Shown here piece after piece: positions 1-10,300 of a stretch of DNA of 64,000 nucleotides. A program made the translations under genes and the position numbers. Position 1 is the first letter of the stretch; every line of letters begins with the position of its first letter. Below the pieces are notes generated by a model, which was not told where the DNA came from, made no database searches, and saw nothing but the letters and a program-made list of their open reading frames with translations. The DNA comes from an uncultured Raoultella sp. (GTDB lineage Bacteria; Pseudomonadota; Gammaproteobacteria; Enterobacterales; Enterobacteriaceae). The stretch spans positions 62,001 to 126,000 of the forward strand of contig CAAEVH010000048.1 of assembly GCA_900759445.1 (NCBI GenBank), written 5' to 3'.

Positions 1-629
1 AGCCAGCGCCGTGAGGATGGGCTGTAGGGACTCGCGCTCTCCGGGTTGGCCGGGTAGAGCGCATGAATCGGGTTAAGGCCGATAAACGCGCCGCCGCGCC
101 GGGAAATCTCCGGCAGCATGGTGCGTAAATCGCCAAAATCGCCGATTCCCCAGTTTTTCTCCGAGCGCAGCGTATAAAGCTGTACGCAGGCGCCCCACAG
201 TTTTTGCCCCTCTTTCAGGGCCTGTGGCTCATAGCAACGCACCGGCGTCACAATCGCCCGACAATGCCAGCGTTCGCCATCCTGAGTCAGGGTCAGCGAA
301 TGATAGCCTTCCGGCAGTTTGGCCGGCAGCGGGAGGGTCTCCCCTCCACGCACTTTGCCTTGATACTGTTTCCCCTCTTCGGTGGTGAGGATCCACTGGA
401 ATTCCCCACGACCGGCGACCGGCAGCGACATTTTCTTGCCGTGTGTGAAAACCTGCACCGGCGGCAGCGGGTCAACCGCCACTTTCGTGGCGGTTGTTGT
501 ACGATGCATCGCATCCAGCAGACGTTGTTTAGTCGCCGCAGCAATTGACTGCGGCTTACCGTGCGCATTGATGTAGTCAGGACTTATTCCCGCCGCCAGC
601 GCGGCGTTATCAAGGCGTTTAGTCTCCAT
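1..629 (-). CDS. malQ: 4-alpha-glucanotransferase (amylomaltase), 5' part only
   Basis: Amylomaltase transfers maltodextrin segments between chains and releases glucose, giving MalP longer substrates in the cytoplasm. The window holds the first 209 codons; the rest lies beyond the left edge. Translation from the ATG at 627-629 begins METKRLDNAALAAG and reads openly to base 1, where NPESASPYSPSSR, a conserved stretch of this GH77 family, is visible. The ATG lies 10 bases past the malP stop, so the two genes form the malPQ operon driven from the MalT-controlled promoter upstream of malP. Identification rests on near-identity to the E. coli MalQ N-terminus as I recall it. The catalytic residues lie outside the window. 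Confidence 0.96.
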   Translation of the reverse strand, partial: METKRLDNAALAAGISPDYINAHGKPQSIAAATKQRLLDAMHRTTTATKVAVDPLPPVQVFTHGKKMSLPVAGRGEFQWILTTEEGKQYQGKVRGGETLPLPAKLPEGYHSLTLTQDGERWHCRAIVTPVRCYEPQALKEGQKLWGACVQLYTLRSEKNWGIGDFGDLRTMLPEISRRGGAFIGLNPIHALYPANPESASPYSPSSRRW

Positions 630-639
630 AGGCCTGTCC

Positions 640-3030
640 TTAGCGTTTTGCCTGCCAGATACGTTGTTGATAGTCGCGAATTGAGCGGTCGGAGCTGAAC
701 ATGCCGCAGCGCGCGGTATTCAGAATCGTCGCGCGAGTCCAGGCTTCCTGGTCACGGTATAACTCATCCACCTGTTTCTGCGCGGCAACATACGCTTCGA
801 AGTCCGCCAGCACCAGGTACGGGTCGCCGCCTTTCAGCAGGCTGTGCAGCATCTGGTCGAAAGCATGCTTGTCGCCATCGCTATACTTGCCGCTTTCCAG
901 CTCTTTCAGGACCGCATCCAGCAGCTTGTCCTTTTTACGCCATTTCAGCGGGTCATAACCTTTCGCTTTCAGCGCCTTAACTTCTTCAACGGTGTTACCA
1001 AAGATAAAGATATTCTCTTCGCCGACCTGTTCGGCGATTTCAACGTTCGCACCATCAAGAGTCCCGACGGTCAGCGCGCCGTTCAGCGCCAGCTTCATGT
1101 TGCCGGTACCGGAGGCTTCTTTCCCCGCCGTGGAGATCTGTTCTGAGACATCCGCCGCTGGAATCAGCATTTCCGCCGCAGAGACGCAGTAATCCGGCAG
1201 GAAGACCACTTTCAGCTTGTCGCCCACCAGCGGATCGTTATTCACCGCCTGCGCCACCTTGTTGATAGCAAAAATAATATTTTTCGCCAGGTAGTAGCCC
1301 GGTGCGGCTTTCGCCCCGAACAGGAACACGCGTGGCACGCGGTCCGCCTGCGGGTTTTCACGAATCTCTTTGTACTGCGCCAGAATGTTCAGCAGATTGA
1401 GATGCTGACGCTTGTACTCGTGCAGACGCTTAATCTGGATATCGAAAATCGCCTGCGGGTTGATCTCGATGCCGGTACGCGTCTTAACAAACTCAGCCAG
1501 GCGAACTTTGTTAGCCAGCTTAATCTCACGGTAGGTCTGGCGGAACGCAGCATCGTCAGCATATTTCTCCAGATGGATCAGCTGATCGAGGTCGTTAGCC
1601 CACTCTTTCTTCAGCGTCTTATCCAGCAGCGCGGCCAGTTCCGGGTTGCACTGTTTAATCCAGCGGCGCGGCGTAATGCCGTTGGTCACGTTGTGGAACT
1701 TATTCGGCCACAGCTGGTGATATTCCGGGAACAGATCTTTCACCACCAGATCGGAGTGCAGCGCGGCAACGCCGTTGACCGCAAAGCCGCTGACCACGCA
1801 CATGTTCGCCATGCGAACCTGCTTGTCATGCACCACCGCCAGTTTCGCCCACACCTGCTTATCGCCAGGCCAGGTTTTCTCGACCCGCTTCTTAAATCTG
1901 TCATTAATCTCTTTAATGATCTGCATATGACGCGGCAGCAGGGCTTTTACCAGCTTCTCGTCCCAGCACTCCAGCGCTTCAGGCATCAGCGTGTGGTTGG
2001 TATAGGCGAAAGTTTTGCTGGTGATGGCCCAGGCGTCATCCCAGCTCAGCTGGTGCTCATCGATCAGCACGCGCAGCAGTTCAGGAATGGCGATGGTCGG
2101 GTGGGTATCGTTGAGCTGGATTACTTCGTAATCCGCCAGCTCTGCCAGCTTACGACCCGCAAGATGGTGGCGACGCAAAATATCGGCAACCGAACAGGCG
2201 CACTGGAAGTATTGCTGCATTAAGCGCAGCTTTTTCCCTGCCTGATGGTTATCGTTCGGGTAAAGCACTTTAGTCAGTTTTTCCGCGTCGATACCCTGCT
2301 GCTCTGCGCGCAGGAAATCGCCATCGTTAAATTTGGTCAGGTTAAATGGATGCGCATGGGTCGCCTGCCACAGACGCAGCGGCTGCGCCACGTTATTGCG
2401 GTACCCCAGCACCGGCAGATCCCAGGCCTGGCCGGTAATCACGAACGCCGGTTCCCAGGCGCCGCTTTTGCTGACCTTACCGCCGATCCCAACCTGCACA
2501 TCCAGCTGTTCGTTATGACGGAACCACGGGTAGCGGCTACGCCCCCAGTCATCCGGTGCTTCAACCTGCTGGCCATCTTCGAAAGACTGGCGGAACAGAC
2601 CATACTGATAATTCAGGCCATAGCCGGTTGCCGACTGGCCAACGGTCGCCATGGAGTCGAGGAAACATGCTGCCAGACGGCCCAGACCACCGTTGCCGAG
2701 GCCCGGATCGATCTCTTCTTCCAGCAGATCGGTCAGGTGAATGTCATGAGCCTTCAGCTCATCGCTCACCCCTTGATACCAACCCAGGTTCAACAGGTTG
2801 TTGCCGGTCAGGCGACCGATCAAAAACTCCATAGAGATGTAGTTGACGTGACGCTGCCCTTTGGCCGGTTTCGCCACCGGTTGAGCGGCCAACAGCTCGG
2901 CAAGCGCGCCGCTTACGGCGTGCCACCACTGACGCTGAGTCATCTCAGAAGCGGACTGTAAGCCAAAATGCTGCCACTGACGGGTCAGTGCAGCCTGAAA
3001 CTGATCTTTATTAAAAGAAGTCTGTGACAT
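640..3030 (-). CDS. malP: Maltodextrin phosphorylase
   Basis: A GT35 phosphorylase that cleaves maltodextrins with phosphate to glucose-1-phosphate in the cytoplasm. The protein has 796 residues, about the E. coli MalP length. The pyridoxal-phosphate site [20 protein letters not shown] lies near residue 645, and the N-terminal segment [17 protein letters not shown] is typical. Compared with GlgP (10301-12748) it is shorter at the N-terminus, as expected for the maltodextrin-specific, less regulated enzyme. It is first in the malPQ operon. The start ATG at 3028-3030 has only a weak ribosome-binding site. The MalT boxes lie about 60-110 bases upstream. Confidence 0.98.
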   Translation of the reverse strand: MSQTSFNKDQFQAALTRQWQHFGLQSASEMTQRQWWHAVSGALAELLAAQPVAKPAKGQRHVNYISMEFLIGRLTGNNLLNLGWYQGVSDELKAHDIHLTDLLEEEIDPGLGNGGLGRLAACFLDSMATVGQSATGYGLNYQYGLFRQSFEDGQQVEAPDDWGRSRYPWFRHNEQLDVQVGIGGKVSKSGAWEPAFVITGQAWDLPVLGYRNNVAQPLRLWQATHAHPFNLTKFNDGDFLRAEQQGIDAEKLTKVLYPNDNHQAGKKLRLMQQYFQCACSVADILRRHHLAGRKLAELADYEVIQLNDTHPTIAIPELLRVLIDEHQLSWDDAWAITSKTFAYTNHTLMPEALECWDEKLVKALLPRHMQIIKEINDRFKKRVEKTWPGDKQVWAKLAVVHDKQVRMANMCVVSGFAVNGVAALHSDLVVKDLFPEYHQLWPNKFHNVTNGITPRRWIKQCNPELAALLDKTLKKEWANDLDQLIHLEKYADDAAFRQTYREIKLANKVRLAEFVKTRTGIEINPQAIFDIQIKRLHEYKRQHLNLLNILAQYKEIRENPQADRVPRVFLFGAKAAPGYYLAKNIIFAINKVAQAVNNDPLVGDKLKVVFLPDYCVSAAEMLIPAADVSEQISTAGKEASGTGNMKLALNGALTVGTLDGANVEIAEQVGEENIFIFGNTVEEVKALKAKGYDPLKWRKKDKLLDAVLKELESGKYSDGDKHAFDQMLHSLLKGGDPYLVLADFEAYVAAQKQVDELYRDQEAWTRATILNTARCGMFSSDRSIRDYQQRIWQAKR

Positions 3031-3651
3031 AAGAAATCCGGGTCCTTTACTAAAACGTTGGCGTTAGTGTGCCGACCTCCTGAAGCAACGTCCTCATCCC
3101 GATGGGGATTAGGCAGGGAGGAGCAGCAGGGATGAGCGAAAAGTGTGATCGTGGCCACTATAACGGTAGCTCTCCGTCAGAAACATGCTGAAAAATTCAC
3201 CACACAGAAACACTATGTTGCTCTTCACCATCAGAAGAATATTTGTTACAGGCCGAGACAAAGCGTTGGATAAAACACCATTCCGCAATTATCACGAAAT
3301 AAAAATAAGCATTGTGTAAAAATAATCCTGTCTGATGACACAAATACGCCAAAACGATTATTTATAAGATTTCCCTTAAATTAACTTAATAAAAACATAC
3401 AACTACGAAAAAATGGAGTGAATGCCATTTTACTTGTGCCGGGTGCGGGGAAAACCCAGTAACCACGCACGCTGGTACCGGTTTTACAACGAAAGGACTT
3501 TAATTGGGAATTTGTGACCTGGTGCAAATTCAAGAGCATAAAATTCGGACATAACTTGCAATAATTTTCATTATCGCCGACCTTAATAGTCATTAATTAC
3601 GAAGCGCAAAAAAAATCGCAAATCCTCTCTTGCACAGCGAAATGATTAACT
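3031..3651. other. malP-malT divergent intergenic region
   Basis: This 621-base stretch separates the two divergent mal transcription units. The malP-proximal part holds MalT boxes and a CRP-like site, listed separately. The malT-proximal part (about 3240-3650) is AT-rich and lacks a convincing reading frame. A 70-codon minus-strand frame at 3381-3593 has no recognisable protein character and was not called. MalT has only a poor Shine-Dalgarno before its ATG at 3652, which fits the low basal expression known for malT in E. coli. Confidence 0.8.
3092..3161. promoter_or_regulatory. MalT boxes and CRP-like site of the malPQ promoter
   Basis: Four copies of the asymmetric MalT-box pattern (core GGA, then T or G, then GA) or close variants are visible: GGGATGAGG on the minus strand at 3092-3100, and on the plus strand GGGGATTA at 3104-3111 (weakest), GGGAGGAG at 3116-3123 and GGGATGAG at 3129-3136. 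Just beyond is a half-conserved CRP site at about 3142-3161 (TGTGA, six bases, then CCACT). The arrangement resembles the E. coli malPQ control region. Binding is inferred from pattern only. Confidence 0.7.
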
Positions 3652-6357
3652 ATGTTGATTCCGTCTAAATTAAGTCGCCCAGTCCGCCTTGAACACACCG
3701 TGGTTCGCGAGCGATTGCTGGCTAAACTTTCCGGCGCGAACAATTACCGTCTCGTGTTGGTCACCAGCCCCGCTGGGTACGGCAAGACAACGCTCATCTC
3801 TCAGTGGGCGGCGGGGAAAAATGAACTTGGCTGGTTTTCGCTGGATGAAGGCGATAACCAACAGGAGCGTTTTGCCAGTTATCTGATCGCCTCTGTTCAG
3901 CAGGCTACCGGCGGCCACTGCGTGGCCAGCGAAACCATGGTGCAGAAACGCCAGTATGCCAGCCTGCCCTCGCTTTTCGCGCAGCTGTTTATTGAGCTTG
4001 CCGACTGGCAGCGCCCGCTGTATCTGGTGATTGATGATTATCATCTGATCAACAATCCGGTGATTCACGATGCGATGCGCTTCTTCCTCCGTCATCAACC
4101 GGAGAATATGACCCTGGTGGTGCTCTCGCGTAACCTGCCGCAGCTCGGCATTGCCAACCTGCGCGTGCGCGATCAGCTGCTGGAAATCGGCAGCCAGCAG
4201 CTGGCATTTACCCATCAGGAAGCAAAACTCTTTTTCGACTGTCGTCTGGCTTCGCCGATTGAAGCTGAAGACAGCAGCAGGCTGTGCGACGACGTCGCCG
4301 GCTGGGCCACGGCGCTTCAGCTTATTGCTCTGTCCGCCCGCCAGAATAACTCCTCCGCCCACCACTCAGCCCGTCGTCTTGCCGGTATTAATGCCAGCCA
4401 TCTCTCCGATTATCTGGTGGATGAGGTCCTGGATAATGTCGACGCGCGGACGCGTAACGTTTTGCTGAAAAGCTCGCTGCTGCGTTCAATGAACGATGCG
4501 CTCATCGTTCGCGTGACCGGGGAAGAAAACGGGCAAATGCAGCTGGAAGAGATTGAACGTCAGGGCCTGTTCATGCAGCGGATGGACGATTCCGGTGAAT
4601 GGTTCCGCTATCACCCCCTGTTTGGCAATTTCCTGCGCCAGCGCTGCCAGTGGGAGCTGGCAACCGAATTACCTGAAATTCACCGCTCTGCCGCCGAAGG
4701 CTGGATGGCGCTGGGCTTCCCGAGTGAAGCCATTCATCATGCGCTGGCGGCCGGCGATGCGAAAATGCTGCGCGATATTTTACTGAATCATGCCTGGGGC
4801 ATGTTTAACCACAGCGAACTGGGACTGCTTGAACAATCGCTGGCGGCGCTGCCGTGGTCAAACCTGCTGGAAAATCCGCGTCTGCTCCTGCTGCAGGCCT
4901 GGCTGATGCAAAGCCAGCACCGTTACAGCGAAGTCAACACCCTGCTGGCGCGCGCCGAGCAGGAGATGGACATGAAAATGGATACCGCGATGCATGGCGA
5001 TTTCAACGCCCTGCGTGCACAGGTGGCCATTAATGCGGGCGATCAGGAAGAGGCCGAGCGTCTGGCCATGGTCGCGTTAGAAGAGCTGCCGTTGGCCAGC
5101 TACTACAGCCGAATTGTTGCGACATCGGTCCACGGTGAAGTGCTGCATTGTAAAGGCCAGTTAAGTAAATCTCTGGCGGTCATGCAACAGACGGAACAGA
5201 TGGCCCGCCGCCACGATATCTGGCACTACGCGCTGTGGAGCATGATCCAGCAAAGCGAGATTCTCTTTGCCCAGGGCTTCCTGCAGGCCGCCTGGGAAGT
5301 GCAGGAGAAAGCTTTCCAGCTTATCCGCGAACAGCATCTCGAGCAGTTGCCGATGCATGAATTCCTGCTACGTATTCGCTCACAGCTGCTGTGGGCCTGG
5401 GCGCGGCTGGATGAAGCGGAAGCGTCCGCACGTAATGGCATGGATGTCCTGTCAAGCTATCAGCCGCAGCAGCAGCTGCAGTGTCTGGCCCTGATGGTGC
5501 AGTGCTCGCTGGCCCGCGGCGATTTGGATAACGCCCGCAGCCACCTCAACCGCCTGGAGAACCTGCTCGGCAATGGTCACTATCATAGCGACTGGGTATC
5601 AAACGCCGATAAAGTCCGGGTGATCTACTGGCAGATGGTCGGTGATAAAGCCGCGGCCGCCAACTGGCTGCGCCAGACGCCGAAACCGGAATTCGCCAAT
5701 AACCACTTCCTGCAAAGCCAGTGGCGCAACATTGCCCGGGCGCAAATTCTGCTGGGTGATTTTGACTCGGCGGAAATGGTGCTGGAAGAGTTGAACGACA
5801 ATGCCCGCTCTTTGCGTTTGATGAGCGATATTAACCGCAACCTGCTGCTGCTCAACCAGCTTTACTGGCAGGCGGGACGGAAAAGCGAAGCGCAAAAAGT
5901 CCTGCTGGAGGCGCTTGCACTCGCCAACCGCACCGGGTTTATCAACCACTTTGTGATTGAAGGCGAAGCCATGGCGCAGCAGCTGCGCCAGCTGATTCAG
6001 CTTAATACGCTGCCGGAGCTGGAACAGCATCGCGCCCAGCGCATCCTGCGCGATATCAACCAGCACCATCGCCACAAGTTTGCCCACTTTGATGAGGGCT
6101 TTGTCGAACGGCTACTGAGTCATCCGGAAGTCCCGGAACTGATTCGCACCAGCCCGCTGACCCAGCGTGAATGGCAGGTACTGGGGCTGATCTATTCCGG
6201 CTACAGCAACGAACAGATTGCCGGTGAGCTGGACGTGGCGGCCACGACCATTAAAACCCACATTCGTAATCTGTATCAGAAGCTGGGAGTCGCCCACCGC
6301 CAGGATGCGGTACAGCACGCCCAGCGGCTGCTTAAAATGATGGGATACGGCGTTTAA
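3652..6357 (+). CDS. malT: Maltose regulon transcriptional activator, ATP-dependent
   Basis: MalT senses maltotriose and ATP and activates maltose/maltodextrin genes, including the divergent malPQ. Its 901 residues match the E. coli protein. A STAND-type ATPase domain comes first, with Walker [10 protein letters not shown] at residues 39-47 and [11 protein letters not shown] as the Walker B region near residue 125. A winged-helix and TPR-like superhelix follow through about residue 800. A LuxR-type helix-turn-helix lies near 830-895 ([20 protein letters not shown]). The gene converges on glpR with only six bases between their stop codons. In E. coli rtcA/rtcB/rtcR lie at this position; they are absent here. 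Confidence 0.98.
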   Translation: MLIPSKLSRPVRLEHTVVRERLLAKLSGANNYRLVLVTSPAGYGKTTLISQWAAGKNELGWFSLDEGDNQQERFASYLIASVQQATGGHCVASETMVQKRQYASLPSLFAQLFIELADWQRPLYLVIDDYHLINNPVIHDAMRFFLRHQPENMTLVVLSRNLPQLGIANLRVRDQLLEIGSQQLAFTHQEAKLFFDCRLASPIEAEDSSRLCDDVAGWATALQLIALSARQNNSSAHHSARRLAGINASHLSDYLVDEVLDNVDARTRNVLLKSSLLRSMNDALIVRVTGEENGQMQLEEIERQGLFMQRMDDSGEWFRYHPLFGNFLRQRCQWELATELPEIHRSAAEGWMALGFPSEAIHHALAAGDAKMLRDILLNHAWGMFNHSELGLLEQSLAALPWSNLLENPRLLLLQAWLMQSQHRYSEVNTLLARAEQEMDMKMDTAMHGDFNALRAQVAINAGDQEEAERLAMVALEELPLASYYSRIVATSVHGEVLHCKGQLSKSLAVMQQTEQMARRHDIWHYALWSMIQQSEILFAQGFLQAAWEVQEKAFQLIREQHLEQLPMHEFLLRIRSQLLWAWARLDEAEASARNGMDVLSSYQPQQQLQCLALMVQCSLARGDLDNARSHLNRLENLLGNGHYHSDWVSNADKVRVIYWQMVGDKAAAANWLRQTPKPEFANNHFLQSQWRNIARAQILLGDFDSAEMVLEELNDNARSLRLMSDINRNLLLLNQLYWQAGRKSEAQKVLLEALALANRTGFINHFVIEGEAMAQQLRQLIQLNTLPELEQHRAQRILRDINQHHRHKFAHFDEGFVERLLSHPEVPELIRTSPLTQREWQVLGLIYSGYSNEQIAGELDVAATTIKTHIRNLYQKLGVAHRQDAVQHAQRLLKMMGYGV

Positions 6358-6362
6358 CGCCG
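6348..6362. other. Small palindrome across the malT and glpR 3' ends
   Basis: CGGCG, five bases TTTAA, then CGCCG form a short hairpin that contains the malT stop region and abuts the glpR stop. No U-run follows on either strand, so it is a weak candidate for a shared 3' end. It is the only structure in the six-base gap between these convergent genes. Confidence 0.35.
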
Positions 6363-6363
6363 T

Positions 6364-7122
6364 TTAGCACAGTTCCAGCTGAAGGTTGTTGTCCGTAATC
6401 ACCTTCAGTACGCCTGCCGGCGGCATCACATCGGTGTAGACCGCATCGACCATGCTGATGCTGCCCATATTCACCATCGCATTGCGGCCAAATTTCGAGT
6501 GATCCACTACCAGCATCACGTGGCGAGAGTTTTCAATAATCGCGCGTTTGGTGCGAACTTCGTGGTAATCAAACTCCAGCAGCGAACCGTCGCTGTCTAC
6601 GCCGCTGATACCGAGAATGCCGAAATCAAGGCGAAACTGGGAGATAAAGTCCAGCGTCGCCTCGCCGATAATGCCGCCATCCCGACTGCGCAGCTCGCCG
6701 CCCGCCAGAATAATGCGGAAATCCTCTTTCACCATCAGCGTGGTGGCCACGTTCAGGTTGTTGGTGACGATACGCAGATCGTTATGCTCCAGCAGCGCAT
6801 GTGCAACCGCTTCCGGCGTGGTGCCGATATCGATAAACAGCGTCGCGCCATCGGGGATCTGGCTGGCCACCTTGCGGGCAATACGCTCTTTTTCCTGCGT
6901 CTGGGTGGCCTTCCTGTCGTGCCAGGAGGTATTTACCGAACTGGAAGGCAGCGCGGCTCCGCCGTGGTGGCGCAGGATCATCTTCTGTTCGGCGAGGTCA
7001 TTCAGGTCACGACGAATGGTCTGTGGGCTGACGGCAAACTGCTCAACCAGCTCTTCCGTACTGACATATCCCTGTTTTTTTACCAGCTCGATAATGGCGT
7101 CATGACGTTGTGTTTGTTTCAT
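6364..7122 (-). CDS. glpR: DeoR-family repressor of the glycerol-3-phosphate regulon
   Basis: GlpR binds glp operators and is released by glycerol-3-phosphate. The 252 residues equal E. coli GlpR in length. An N-terminal DeoR helix-turn-helix spans about residues 18-40 (VSTEELVEQFAVSPQTIRRDL). The C-terminal sugar-phosphate sensor domain contains the conserved IDIGTTPEA and the ILAGGELRSRDGG region. It is third in a glpE-glpG-glpR series transcribed away from glpD, whose upstream region carries likely GlpR operators. No frameshift or missing motif is seen. Confidence 0.97.
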   Translation of the reverse strand: MKQTQRHDAIIELVKKQGYVSTEELVEQFAVSPQTIRRDLNDLAEQKMILRHHGGAALPSSSVNTSWHDRKATQTQEKERIARKVASQIPDGATLFIDIGTTPEAVAHALLEHNDLRIVTNNLNVATTLMVKEDFRIILAGGELRSRDGGIIGEATLDFISQFRLDFGILGISGVDSDGSLLEFDYHEVRTKRAIIENSRHVMLVVDHSKFGRNAMVNMGSISMVDAVYTDVMPPAGVLKVITDNNLQLELC

Positions 7123-7190
7123 GAAATATCCCTGGGATTATAAGACTCGCATAAAGGCGCTGTCGTTGCAGAGAGCCGGGTAAGACGGCC

Positions 7191-8021
7191 CTATGTTCGC
7201 TTTCGCACATGTTGCGTATCGACAAACGCCATCGCCAGCCCGGTCAGGAGACCCGCCACATGCGCACCGTTCGCAATCGACATGCCAAAAACATCAAACC
7301 ATCCAGCAATTAACCACACTAAAGAGAAGAGTATCAAGCCACGCTGCAAATAGACGCCGCTTTGCGGATCCCGTTCTCCACGCAGCCAGACATAGCCCAT
7401 CAGCGCATACACGACGCCGGATAACCCACCAAACCAGGGGCCGCTAAACTGGTGCTGAATAAACCCGCTTAACAAGGCGCTAATGACGGTAATGACCACC
7501 AGCTTGCCGCTGCCGATGCGTTTCTCCACCGCCCCGCCAAGGTACCACCACCATAGCAGGTTAAACAGGATATGCATCAGCGAGAAGTGCATGAAAGCAT
7601 GGCTAAAGTAGCGCCAGACTTCAAATTTCAGCGACGGGTCATACGGCCAGGCCAGCAGCAACATTACCGGCTGGTCGCCGAGGATATTTTGCAGCGCAAA
7701 GACCGCAATGCAGACGAGCAGAATCGCCCATGTAAACGGCCCGGCGTTGTGGCGCAGGGTGGCAAAAAAGGGAAAGCGCTGGTAGCGCAGCCCGCTATTG
7801 GTGTGCCCGGATTGCCAGCTGGCCGCCAGATAACGCGGATCGGCAGGGTTTTCCAGGAAGCGAGCCAGTTCAGCCTGCACCCGCCCGGCCTGACTCTCAT
7901 CGGCCAGCCAGACATCGCTCTGATCATGCTGCTGAATGGTCAGGATAACGCCCTGTGTCGCCATGTAGTCGACAAACGCCTGGGCCACACGCGGGTTAGC
8001 AAAAGAGGTAATCATTAACAT
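7191..8021 (-). CDS. glpG: Rhomboid intramembrane serine protease GlpG
   Basis: GlpG cleaves transmembrane substrates within the inner membrane. It has 276 residues, the E. coli length. An N-terminal cytoplasmic domain covers about residues 1-90, followed by six hydrophobic segments. The catalytic serine sits in [11 protein letters not shown] (about residue 201) and the catalytic histidine in ANGAHVAGL (about residue 254). The [11 protein letters not shown] segment after the second membrane helix is typical. It lies between glpE and glpR, and despite the name it is not required for glycerol-3-phosphate metabolism. Confidence 0.97.
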   Translation of the reverse strand: MLMITSFANPRVAQAFVDYMATQGVILTIQQHDQSDVWLADESQAGRVQAELARFLENPADPRYLAASWQSGHTNSGLRYQRFPFFATLRHNAGPFTWAILLVCIAVFALQNILGDQPVMLLLAWPYDPSLKFEVWRYFSHAFMHFSLMHILFNLLWWWYLGGAVEKRIGSGKLVVITVISALLSGFIQHQFSGPWFGGLSGVVYALMGYVWLRGERDPQSGVYLQRGLILFSLVWLIAGWFDVFGMSIANGAHVAGLLTGLAMAFVDTQHVRKRT

Positions 8022-8162
8022 ACAGCGGATCGCTTATTCCACACAAAGGGGGCTAGTATATACGAGTTTGCAGGAGTGGCGCGCCCGGGACGTCCTTGAA
8101 CAACACATCCGCAGCCATGCCATCTGAAACAAGACGGGAATAACGGTATGACGTGCTAACGC

Positions 8163-8492
8163 TTAAAGCGCGCCATGTTCCACTTCCGCCGGGAAATGAC
8201 GATGCCACGCATCGAACCCGCCATCCACGCTGTAAACCTTGTCATAGCCCTGCTGTAGCAGATACTGCGCGGCGCCTTTACTGCTATTGCCGTGGTAACA
8301 CATCACCATCACCGCGGTGTCAACGTCGTTATCGCGCATGAACGCGCCCAGCGTATCGTTGGTCAGATGAAACGCACCCGGCGTATGTCCCATCGCAAAA
8401 CTCTGCGGATCGCGGATATCCACCAGCACCGCCATTGCCTGATGCAGTTTCTGGTGCGCTTCTTCAACATTGATACATTCAAAGTGGTCCAT
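8163..8492 (-). CDS. glpE: Thiosulfate sulfurtransferase GlpE (single-domain rhodanese)
   Basis: GlpE transfers sulfur from thiosulfate to acceptors such as cyanide or thioredoxin. From the ATG at 8490-8492 the product has 109 residues and begins [16 protein letters not shown], matching the known family start. A longer frame begins at 8543 but its 17 extra residues do not look conserved, so the shorter start is chosen. The rhodanese active-site loop [10 protein letters not shown] places the catalytic cysteine at residue 65. It is the first gene of glpEGR and is divergent from glpD. Confidence 0.95.
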   Translation of the reverse strand: MDHFECINVEEAHQKLHQAMAVLVDIRDPQSFAMGHTPGAFHLTNDTLGAFMRDNDVDTAVMVMCYHGNSSKGAAQYLLQQGYDKVYSVDGGFDAWHRHFPAEVEHGAL

Positions 8493-8587
8493 GTGCTCTT
8501 TCTCTATATAGCGGAATGATATTGCTGACCCGTTACCGGCCATGATTCTACTGCCTAGTTTACCGTCAGACGGGAAATAAACGCCAA

Positions 8588-8607
8588 TATGTTACACGCA
8601 TCACTCT
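8588..8607. promoter_or_regulatory. Candidate CRP site upstream of glpD
   Basis: TGTTA at 8590-8594, six bases, then TCACT at 8601-8605 match the CRP half-sites TGTGA and TCACA at four of five positions each. The site is about 100 bases before the glpD start, next to likely GlpR operators. Catabolite control of glpD is established in E. coli; binding here is inferred. Confidence 0.6.
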
Positions 8608-8649
8608 GAAATGTTTTTTTGATGTTACCAATGGCGCGTTTGTTTGCTA

Positions 8650-8690
8650 TATTGAGCGATAACGAACATTTATGAGCTTAAACGAAAGTG
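8650..8690. promoter_or_regulatory. Tandem GlpR operators at the glpD promoter
   Basis: The segment at 8656-8672 (GCGATAACGAACATT within it) closely resembles the right half of the GlpR operator consensus (TTCGATAACGAACAT). A second, weaker copy follows at about 8671-8690 (GAGCTTAAACGAAAG). Two tandem operators just upstream of glpD are also known in E. coli. GlpR is encoded nearby at 6364-7122. Confidence 0.7.
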
Positions 8691-8705
8691 CCAGAGGTAG
8701 CGAAC

Positions 8706-10214
8706 GTGGAAACCAAAGATCTGATTGTGATAGGGGGAGGCATCAACGGTGCCGGTATCGCGGCAGACGCCGCCGGGCGTGGTTTATCCGTACTGATGCT
8801 GGAAGCACGCGATCTCGCCTGCGCCACTTCCAGCGCCAGTTCGAAGCTGATTCACGGCGGGCTGCGCTACCTCGAACACTACGAATTCCGCCTCGTCAGC
8901 GAAGCGCTGGCCGAACGTGAAGTGCTGTTAAAAATGGCGCCGCATCTCGCCTTTCCGATGCGCTTTCGTCTGCCGCATCGCCCGCACCTGCGTCCGGCAT
9001 GGATGATCCGTATTGGTCTGTTTATGTACGATCACCTGGGGAAACGTACCAGCTTACCCGGCTCAACCGGCTTGCGATTTGGCGCAGAATCGGTATTAAA
9101 ACCTGAAATCGTGCGCGGTTTCGAATATTCCGACTGCTGGGTCGACGATGCGCGTCTGGTACTGGCTAACGCGCAGATGGTGGTACGCAAAGGTGGAGAG
9201 GTCCGGACCCGTACCCGGGCAATTTCGGCGAAACGTGAAAACGGCCTGTGGATTGTCGAGGCGGAGGATATCGATACCGGCGAGAAATTCACCTGGCAGG
9301 CCCGTGGCCTGGTCAATGCGACCGGCCCGTGGGTCAAACACTTCTTTGACGAAGGGATGCACCTGCGCTCACCGTACGGCATTCGCTTGATTAAGGGCAG
9401 CCATATTGTGGTGCCGCGCGTGCACACCCAGAAGCAGGCCTACATTCTGCAAAACGAAGACAAACGCATTGTGTTCGTGATCCCATGGATGGATGAGTTC
9501 TCGATAATCGGTACCACCGACGTTGAGTACAACGGCGATCCGCAGAAAGTGGCGATCGATGACAACGAGATCAACTATCTGCTGAACGCCTATAACGCAC
9601 ACTTCAAAAAGACGCTGTCCCGTGACGATATCGTCTGGACCTACTCCGGCGTCCGTCCGCTGTGCGACGATGAATCGGATTCGCCGCAGGCGATTACCCG
9701 CGATTACACCCTGGATATCCATGACGAACAGGGCCAGGCGCCGCTGCTGTCGGTATTTGGCGGCAAGCTGACGACCTATCGCAAGCTGGCCGAGCACGCG
9801 CTGGAAAAACTGACGCCCTACTACAAAGGCATCGGTCCGGCCTGGACCAAAACCGCGGTGCTGCCCGGCGGGGATATCGACGGTGACCGCGACGATTACG
9901 CGGCCAAACTGCGCCGCCGGTTCTCATTTATCAGCGAATCGATGGCGCGTCACTATGCCCGCACCTACGGCAGCAACAGCGAGCTGATCCTCGCAGAGGC
10001 GGCATCGATAGCGGATTTGGGTGAAGATTTTGGCCATGAGTTCTATGAAGCCGAGCTGAAATACCTGGTGGAGCATGAGTGGGTACGCACTCTTGAGGAT
10101 GCCATCTGGCGCCGGACGAAACAGGGCATGTGGCTGAATGACCAGCAGCAGGCGCGGATCGGCGAATGGCTGGCGCAGCACGCGGGAAAGTCTGAGCTTT
10201 CGCTGGCATCGTAA
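8706..10214 (+). CDS. glpD: Aerobic glycerol-3-phosphate dehydrogenase
   Basis: This membrane-associated FAD enzyme oxidises sn-glycerol-3-phosphate to dihydroxyacetone phosphate and passes electrons to ubiquinone. The GTG at 8706-8708 is chosen because it begins (M)ETKDLIVIGGG, the known family start, and AGAGGT at 8693-8698 sits seven bases upstream. An alternative GTG at 8688 adds six unsupported residues. The product is 502 residues. The dinucleotide-binding motif IVIGGGINGAGIAADAAG lies near residues 8-25, with HGGLRYLEHYEF and TWSYSGVRPL-like (here WTYSGVRPLCDDE) substrate segments further on. A strong terminator follows at 10262. Confidence 0.97.
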   Translation: METKDLIVIGGGINGAGIAADAAGRGLSVLMLEARDLACATSSASSKLIHGGLRYLEHYEFRLVSEALAEREVLLKMAPHLAFPMRFRLPHRPHLRPAWMIRIGLFMYDHLGKRTSLPGSTGLRFGAESVLKPEIVRGFEYSDCWVDDARLVLANAQMVVRKGGEVRTRTRAISAKRENGLWIVEAEDIDTGEKFTWQARGLVNATGPWVKHFFDEGMHLRSPYGIRLIKGSHIVVPRVHTQKQAYILQNEDKRIVFVIPWMDEFSIIGTTDVEYNGDPQKVAIDDNEINYLLNAYNAHFKKTLSRDDIVWTYSGVRPLCDDESDSPQAITRDYTLDIHDEQGQAPLLSVFGGKLTTYRKLAEHALEKLTPYYKGIGPAWTKTAVLPGGDIDGDRDDYAAKLRRRFSFISESMARHYARTYGSNSELILAEAASIADLGEDFGHEFYEAELKYLVEHEWVRTLEDAIWRRTKQGMWLNDQQQARIGEWLAQHAGKSELSLAS

Positions 10215-10261
10215 GCCACCACAACCTGCGCCTGCGGGGAGTTTACGCATAGAATGCATAA

Positions 10262-10286
10262 AAAACGGGGCCTGTGGCCCCGTTTT
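10262..10286. terminator. Bidirectional terminator between glpD and glgP
   Basis: An 11-base perfect stem, AAAACGGGGCC with GGCCCCGTTTT, encloses a three-base loop TGT. The A/T ends supply a U-run in both directions. It can end glpD on the plus strand and glgBXCAP on the minus strand, since glgP ends at 10301. Confidence 0.9.
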
Positions 10287-10300
10287 CACTGCGTAACCGG

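Noticed and set aside
3381..3593. A 70-codon minus-strand frame between malP and malT
   Set aside because: It lies in the AT-rich regulatory region, has no recognisable protein character and no good start signal.
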